Shown piece by piece: positions 5,751-8,443 of a stretch of DNA of 8,443 nt (position 1 is the first letter of the stretch; each line of letters opens with the position of its first letter). Where the stretch lies: NCBI GenBank assembly GCA_018644745.1, contig JABGPX010000694.1, forward strand, positions 1 to 8,443, given 5' to 3'. The translations under genes and the position numbers were made by a program. The notes under the pieces were generated by a model. It did no database searches. It was given only the letters and a program-made list of their open reading frames with translations, and was not told where the DNA came from. This DNA is from Spirochaetales bacterium. GTDB taxonomy: Bacteria > Spirochaetota > Spirochaetia > ARS1246.

Positions 5751-7385
5751 ATGATTAGCGCGACAAATATAAGCCTGGCATTCGGGCAGCAAGCCTTGTT
5801 CAAGAACGTCAATATCAAATTCGTTCCTGGGAACTGTTACGGTATTATCGGTGCCAACGGGGCCGGAAAATCCACCTTTCTCAATATACTGTCAGGTGAG
5901 CTCGAGCCGGATAGCGGTGAGATAAGCACTTCTCCAAACGAACGCCTTGCGGTTCTTCGGCAGGATCAATTCGCCTTTGACGCTCACATGGTACTCCATA
6001 CTGTAATCTTAGGGCACAAAACTCTCTACGACATTATGCTTGAAAAGGATGCAATCTACGAGAAAGAGGATTTCACTGAGGAAGATGGTATCAGAGCGGC
6101 GGAACTCGAAGCTGAGTTCGCCGAGATGAACGGCTGGGAAGCGGAAGCGCAGGCGGCTACCCTTTTGAGCGGCCTGGGAATTCCGGATGAACTGCATTCA
6201 AGCCACATGGGAGAATTGGAGGGCGGGCAGAAAGTTCGGGTACTTCTCGCTCAGGCTCTTTTTGGCGATCCTGATATTATACTTCTTGATGAGCCCACCA
6301 ACAATCTAGACCTGGAATCAATATCATGGCTCGAGGATTTTCTCTATCATTTCGACAATACGGTTATCGTTGTTTCCCATGATAGACACTTCCTCAATCG
6401 AGTTTGTACCCACATCGCGGACATCGATTTCGGCAAAATACGGCTGTTTGTAGGAAACTATGACTTCTGGTATCAGGCCAGCCAGCTCGCTACGCGGCAG
6501 ATGAGAGATGATAAAAAGAAAAGAGAGGACAAAGTTTCCGAGCTCAGTGAGTTTATCCAAAGATTCAGTTCAAACGCATCAAAGGCCCGGCAAGCCACCT
6601 CGAGAAAAAAACTCATCGAAAAGCTCACAATTGATGATATCAAACCATCATCGAGAAAATTCCCCTATATTAACTTTCAATCGGAGAGGGAATGCGGGAA
6701 CAATATTCTGGAGATAGAAGGAATTACCAAAACCATTGATGAAGAACTCGTACTCGACAATCTCAGCCTAAACATCCAGCCAAAGGATAAAATCGCACTG
6801 GTCGGTCCGCTGCATCTGGCCAAAACAACTCTCTATCGGATTCTCATGGGGGAGACAGAACCGGACGCGGGAAGCTTCAAATGGGGCGTAACGGTTACAT
6901 CTTCGTATTTTCCAAAGGAAAACTCCGCGTATTTCGATACAGAACTCAATTTGATACAGTGGCTAAAACAGTACACAGAGGTTGAGGAGGAATCATTTGT
7001 TCGCGGATTTCTCGGAAGGATGCTTTTCTCCGGCGAGGAAGGATTCAAAAAAGTAAAAGTGCTTTCCGGCGGTGAAAAAGTGCGATGCATGCTATCGAGG
7101 ATGATGCAGAGCGGTGCGAATGTTATGATCTTTGATGAACCGACAAATCACCTGGACCTGGAGGCCATAAGCGCCTTAAACACCGGCCTCATCGATTTTT
7201 CGGGAGTGCTGCTTTTCACATCACATGATCATCAATTTGTTGATACAATTGCAAACCGCATAATCGAATTTACCCCAGGAGGCGTCATCGACCGCCGAAT
7301 GAAGTTTGATGACTATCTCGCCTCCGAGGATATCCGAACCATAAGAGATTCTATGTACCATGGCCACAAGCGCCTGGTGATATAA
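5751..7385 (+). CDS. ykpA: ABC-F family ATPase, YkpA/YbiT type ribosome-associated factor
   Basis: Soluble ABC-F protein of 544 residues: two ATPase domains, no membrane part, expected to bind the ribosomal E site and relieve stalled translation. Domain 1 has Walker A GANGAGKST (34-42), signature LEGGQKVR (156-163), Walker B ILLDEPTNNLDL (177-188) and switch VVSHDRHF (207-214). A charged linker with the ABC-F interaction motif follows at about 241-316, including FSSNASKARQATSRKK. Domain 2 has signature LSGGEKVR (438-445), Walker B MIFDEPTNHLDL (459-470) and switch TSHDHQF. Its Walker A, GPLHLAKTT (352-360), lacks the second Gly of GxxxxGKT. A similarly degenerate second Walker A and first signature are, as I recall, found in B. 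subtilis YkpA, which this protein resembles along its length, so they look like subfamily traits. Resemblance is to this housekeeping group, not to antibiotic-resistance ABC-F proteins. The gene has its own likely promoter. The symbol is by similarity. Confidence 0.93.
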   Translation: MISATNISLAFGQQALFKNVNIKFVPGNCYGIIGANGAGKSTFLNILSGELEPDSGEISTSPNERLAVLRQDQFAFDAHMVLHTVILGHKTLYDIMLEKDAIYEKEDFTEEDGIRAAELEAEFAEMNGWEAEAQAATLLSGLGIPDELHSSHMGELEGGQKVRVLLAQALFGDPDIILLDEPTNNLDLESISWLEDFLYHFDNTVIVVSHDRHFLNRVCTHIADIDFGKIRLFVGNYDFWYQASQLATRQMRDDKKKREDKVSELSEFIQRFSSNASKARQATSRKKLIEKLTIDDIKPSSRKFPYINFQSERECGNNILEIEGITKTIDEELVLDNLSLNIQPKDKIALVGPLHLAKTTLYRILMGETEPDAGSFKWGVTVTSSYFPKENSAYFDTELNLIQWLKQYTEVEEESFVRGFLGRMLFSGEEGFKKVKVLSGGEKVRCMLSRMMQSGANVMIFDEPTNHLDLEAISALNTGLIDFSGVLLFTSHDHQFVDTIANRIIEFTPGGVIDRRMKFDDYLASEDIRTIRDSMYHGHKRLVI

Positions 7386-7386
7386 T

Positions 7387-7407
7387 CCCTTTGCGTTAGG
7401 GCTTCTT
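7387..7407 (+). terminator. Weak hairpin with T-rich tail in convergent gap (possible terminator)
   Basis: CCCT, 7 bases, AGGG (7387-7401) forms a 4-base stem just after the ABC-F stop, followed by a pyrimidine-rich CTTCTTT. It sits in the 21-bp gap between convergent genes. The stem is short, so termination there is only a possibility. Confidence 0.3.
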
Positions 7408-8443
7408 TACAATCTTATGCCGGCGTACCAGCGGGGATAAAACTCCATGAGGAAGCCAAGCGCCGACTCAGGAGTCGAAACGACCCACGGACTTCCGGCA
7501 TGGAAGTACTGAGTTTTCTCGGTAACCCCGGGGATATGTGCTTCAAGGCTCAGTCCCGCGAAAATCGATACTCTCCGGAACAAAGTAAAACCGGCGGTTG
7601 CCCGAACCATCGGGTATACGCTGACCGGCCAGGAAGTATCTCTTTGAGCCGCATTCCACGCATCAGCAAACGCTAAAGCCGAATTGGTGACAGCGGAGGC
7701 TATGTCGCCCCCGTCCGCAAGGCTTTTTAGAGAGACATCAACATCAAAATAGAAGGGATTGAAATCCGCATGGATTCCCAGGCCCGCTCCAATGGCAAGG
7801 GCACTCAGAGGATTCTGATAAGGTCCGCCGACATATAACATCGAGTAAAATGCCCCGGCGCCCATTTGGAAACCGCCGTATGTGAACCCGAGATCATCCG
7901 ACCACACGCTCGGATCGAAAAGGCCATTTCCTGAAATGTTGATGAGTCCGATGGGAAGACCATACATCGCGTTACTGATGTTGATCAGCCCGACCTGTAT
8001 GCCGTGTACGGATCCGCCAATATTTATTAGGCCGAGTTGGGCGCCGTTGACTGTTTCACCGACATTGACAACACCGGCTGCCTGAACACCGTTTACACCG
8101 CCGCCGGCGACGTTTAGAACTCCGGCACCTTGAAAACCGTTTACCCGGTTCTCTGCAAGATTAAATACTCCGGCACCCTGAAAGCCGTGAACAGATCCGT
8201 CAGCGATATTGAACACTCCGGCTCCCTGAACGCCTCTCACATCATCATCGAGAATATTGAATACACCGGCCCCCTGGAAACCCACCTGGCCCGATCCGGC
8301 GATATTAAAAACGCCGGCGCCCTGAAACCATTGAACACTTCCTTTAGTTATATTGAATACCCCGGCAGACTGCCCGCCCTTGATATCGCCTTCGGTTATG
8401 TTGAAAACCCCCGCTGCCTGACCGCCGCGGACATCGCCGTTGG
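7407..8443 (-). CDS. LA_2272-type surface repeat protein (C-terminal part, 5' truncated by window)
   Basis: Incomplete: the frame is open from the right edge (8443) to a TAA at 7407-7409, and the N-terminus with any signal peptide lies outside. About 345 residues are visible. The first two thirds of the repeat region are 16-residue units such as GGQSAGVFNITKGSVQ and GVQGAGVFNIADGSVH, followed by shorter 14-15 residue units such as GIQVGLINISNAMY. This pattern is that of the LA_2272-type surface-repeat proteins of Leptospira and other spirochaetes. The last 170 residues (about 7407-7916) are non-repetitive, rich in Gly and aromatic residues in alternating patterns, with probable amphipathic strands ending in EFYPRWYAGIRL, which could be an outer-membrane beta-barrel. 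A GTG at 8285 is inside a repeat and is not the start. The gene is convergent with ABC-F. Function is unknown; surface location is inferred. Confidence 0.82.
   Translation of the reverse strand, partial: NGDVRGGQAAGVFNITEGDIKGGQSAGVFNITKGSVQWFQGAGVFNIAGSGQVGFQGAGVFNILDDDVRGVQGAGVFNIADGSVHGFQGAGVFNLAENRVNGFQGAGVLNVAGGGVNGVQAAGVVNVGETVNGAQLGLINIGGSVHGIQVGLINISNAMYGLPIGLINISGNGLFDPSVWSDDLGFTYGGFQMGAGAFYSMLYVGGPYQNPLSALAIGAGLGIHADFNPFYFDVDVSLKSLADGGDIASAVTNSALAFADAWNAAQRDTSWPVSVYPMVRATAGFTLFRRVSIFAGLSLEAHIPGVTEKTQYFHAGSPWVVSTPESALGFLMEFYPRWYAGIRL
7962..8443 (-). repeat. Tandem in-frame coding repeats, 48-bp units shortening to 42 bp
   Basis: Read on the minus strand, the units begin at 8426, 8378, 8330, 8282, 8234, 8186 and 8138 (48 bp each), then 8090 (45 bp), 8045 and 8003 (42 bp each), with a partial unit at the edge. 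Each encodes G-x-Q-x-(A)-G-[VL]-[FIV]-N-[IV] followed by a short variable turn. The best conserved DNA is the part encoding AGVFNI. Units differ at many bases, so this is an old diverged array, not a fresh expansion. A unit starting at 7961 (GLPIGLINIS) leads into the non-repeat region. Confidence 0.85.

Noticed and set aside
6833..7090. Open frame of 85 codons on the minus strand inside the ABC-F gene
   Set aside because: It is antisense to the second ATPase domain and has no protein-like features.
5751..7385. Antibiotic-resistance ABC-F gene with regulatory leader peptide
   Set aside because: The protein matches the housekeeping YkpA/YbiT type along its length, and the leader of about 63 bases shows no convincing short peptide gene or terminator/antiterminator pair.
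8283..8285. GTG as start of the repeat protein
   Set aside because: It is a Val codon inside a repeat unit, and the same repeats continue in frame to the window edge.
7962..8443. CRISPR array or satellite repeat
   Set aside because: The 48-bp units are contiguous, in frame, and diverged mainly at tolerated positions; there are no identical repeats with unique spacers. They are protein-coding repeats.

Overview
The window looks like chromosomal DNA of a spirochaete or a close relative. The strongest clue is the right-hand gene, which encodes tandem 16-residue repeats of the form G-x-Q-x-A-G-V-F-N-I, typical of the LA_2272-type surface-repeat proteins known from Leptospira and other spirochaetes. 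A purine-nucleoside-type ABC importer resembling the Pnr system of Treponema pallidum fits this. Base composition is balanced, genes are tightly packed, and there are no rRNA, tRNA, CRISPR or insertion sequences. The taxonomic call is an inference from two gene families.

Left part (1-2908, + strand): the last three genes of an ABC importer operon, namely the C-terminal half of a double ATPase (cut by the window edge) and two permeases. They are translationally coupled by 4-base (ATGA) and 1-base (TGATG) overlaps. The system belongs to the BMP/CUT2-like nucleoside importers (B. subtilis NupNOPQ, T. pallidum PnrABCDE). Five bases beyond its end lies the end of a convergent gene for an Xpt1-like purine phosphoribosyltransferase (2914-3429, - strand), the enzyme type that traps imported purine bases as nucleotides. 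Importer and enzyme together suggest a purine salvage locus.

Middle part: the phosphoribosyltransferase follows an unrecognised 316-residue protein gene (3516-4466, - strand). That gene is divergent from an atypical Gfo/Idh/MocA oxidoreductase (4614-5645, + strand). The 147-bp divergent region holds a plausible sigma-70 promoter in each direction. The - strand promoter overlaps an 18-bp inverted repeat, and the + strand promoter places the predicted transcription start on the A of the oxidoreductase ATG, so that mRNA may be leaderless.

Right part: an ABC-F translation-factor ATPase of the YkpA/YbiT type (5751-7385, + strand) with its own likely promoter, and, convergent to it, the 3' part of the repeat protein gene (7407 to beyond 8443, - strand), which ends in a C-terminal region that could be an outer-membrane beta-barrel.

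I found no clear undescribed multi-gene system. The items most worth a second look are the unknown 316-residue protein, the oxidoreductase that has lost its usual catalytic residues and appears leaderless, and the repeat surface protein.
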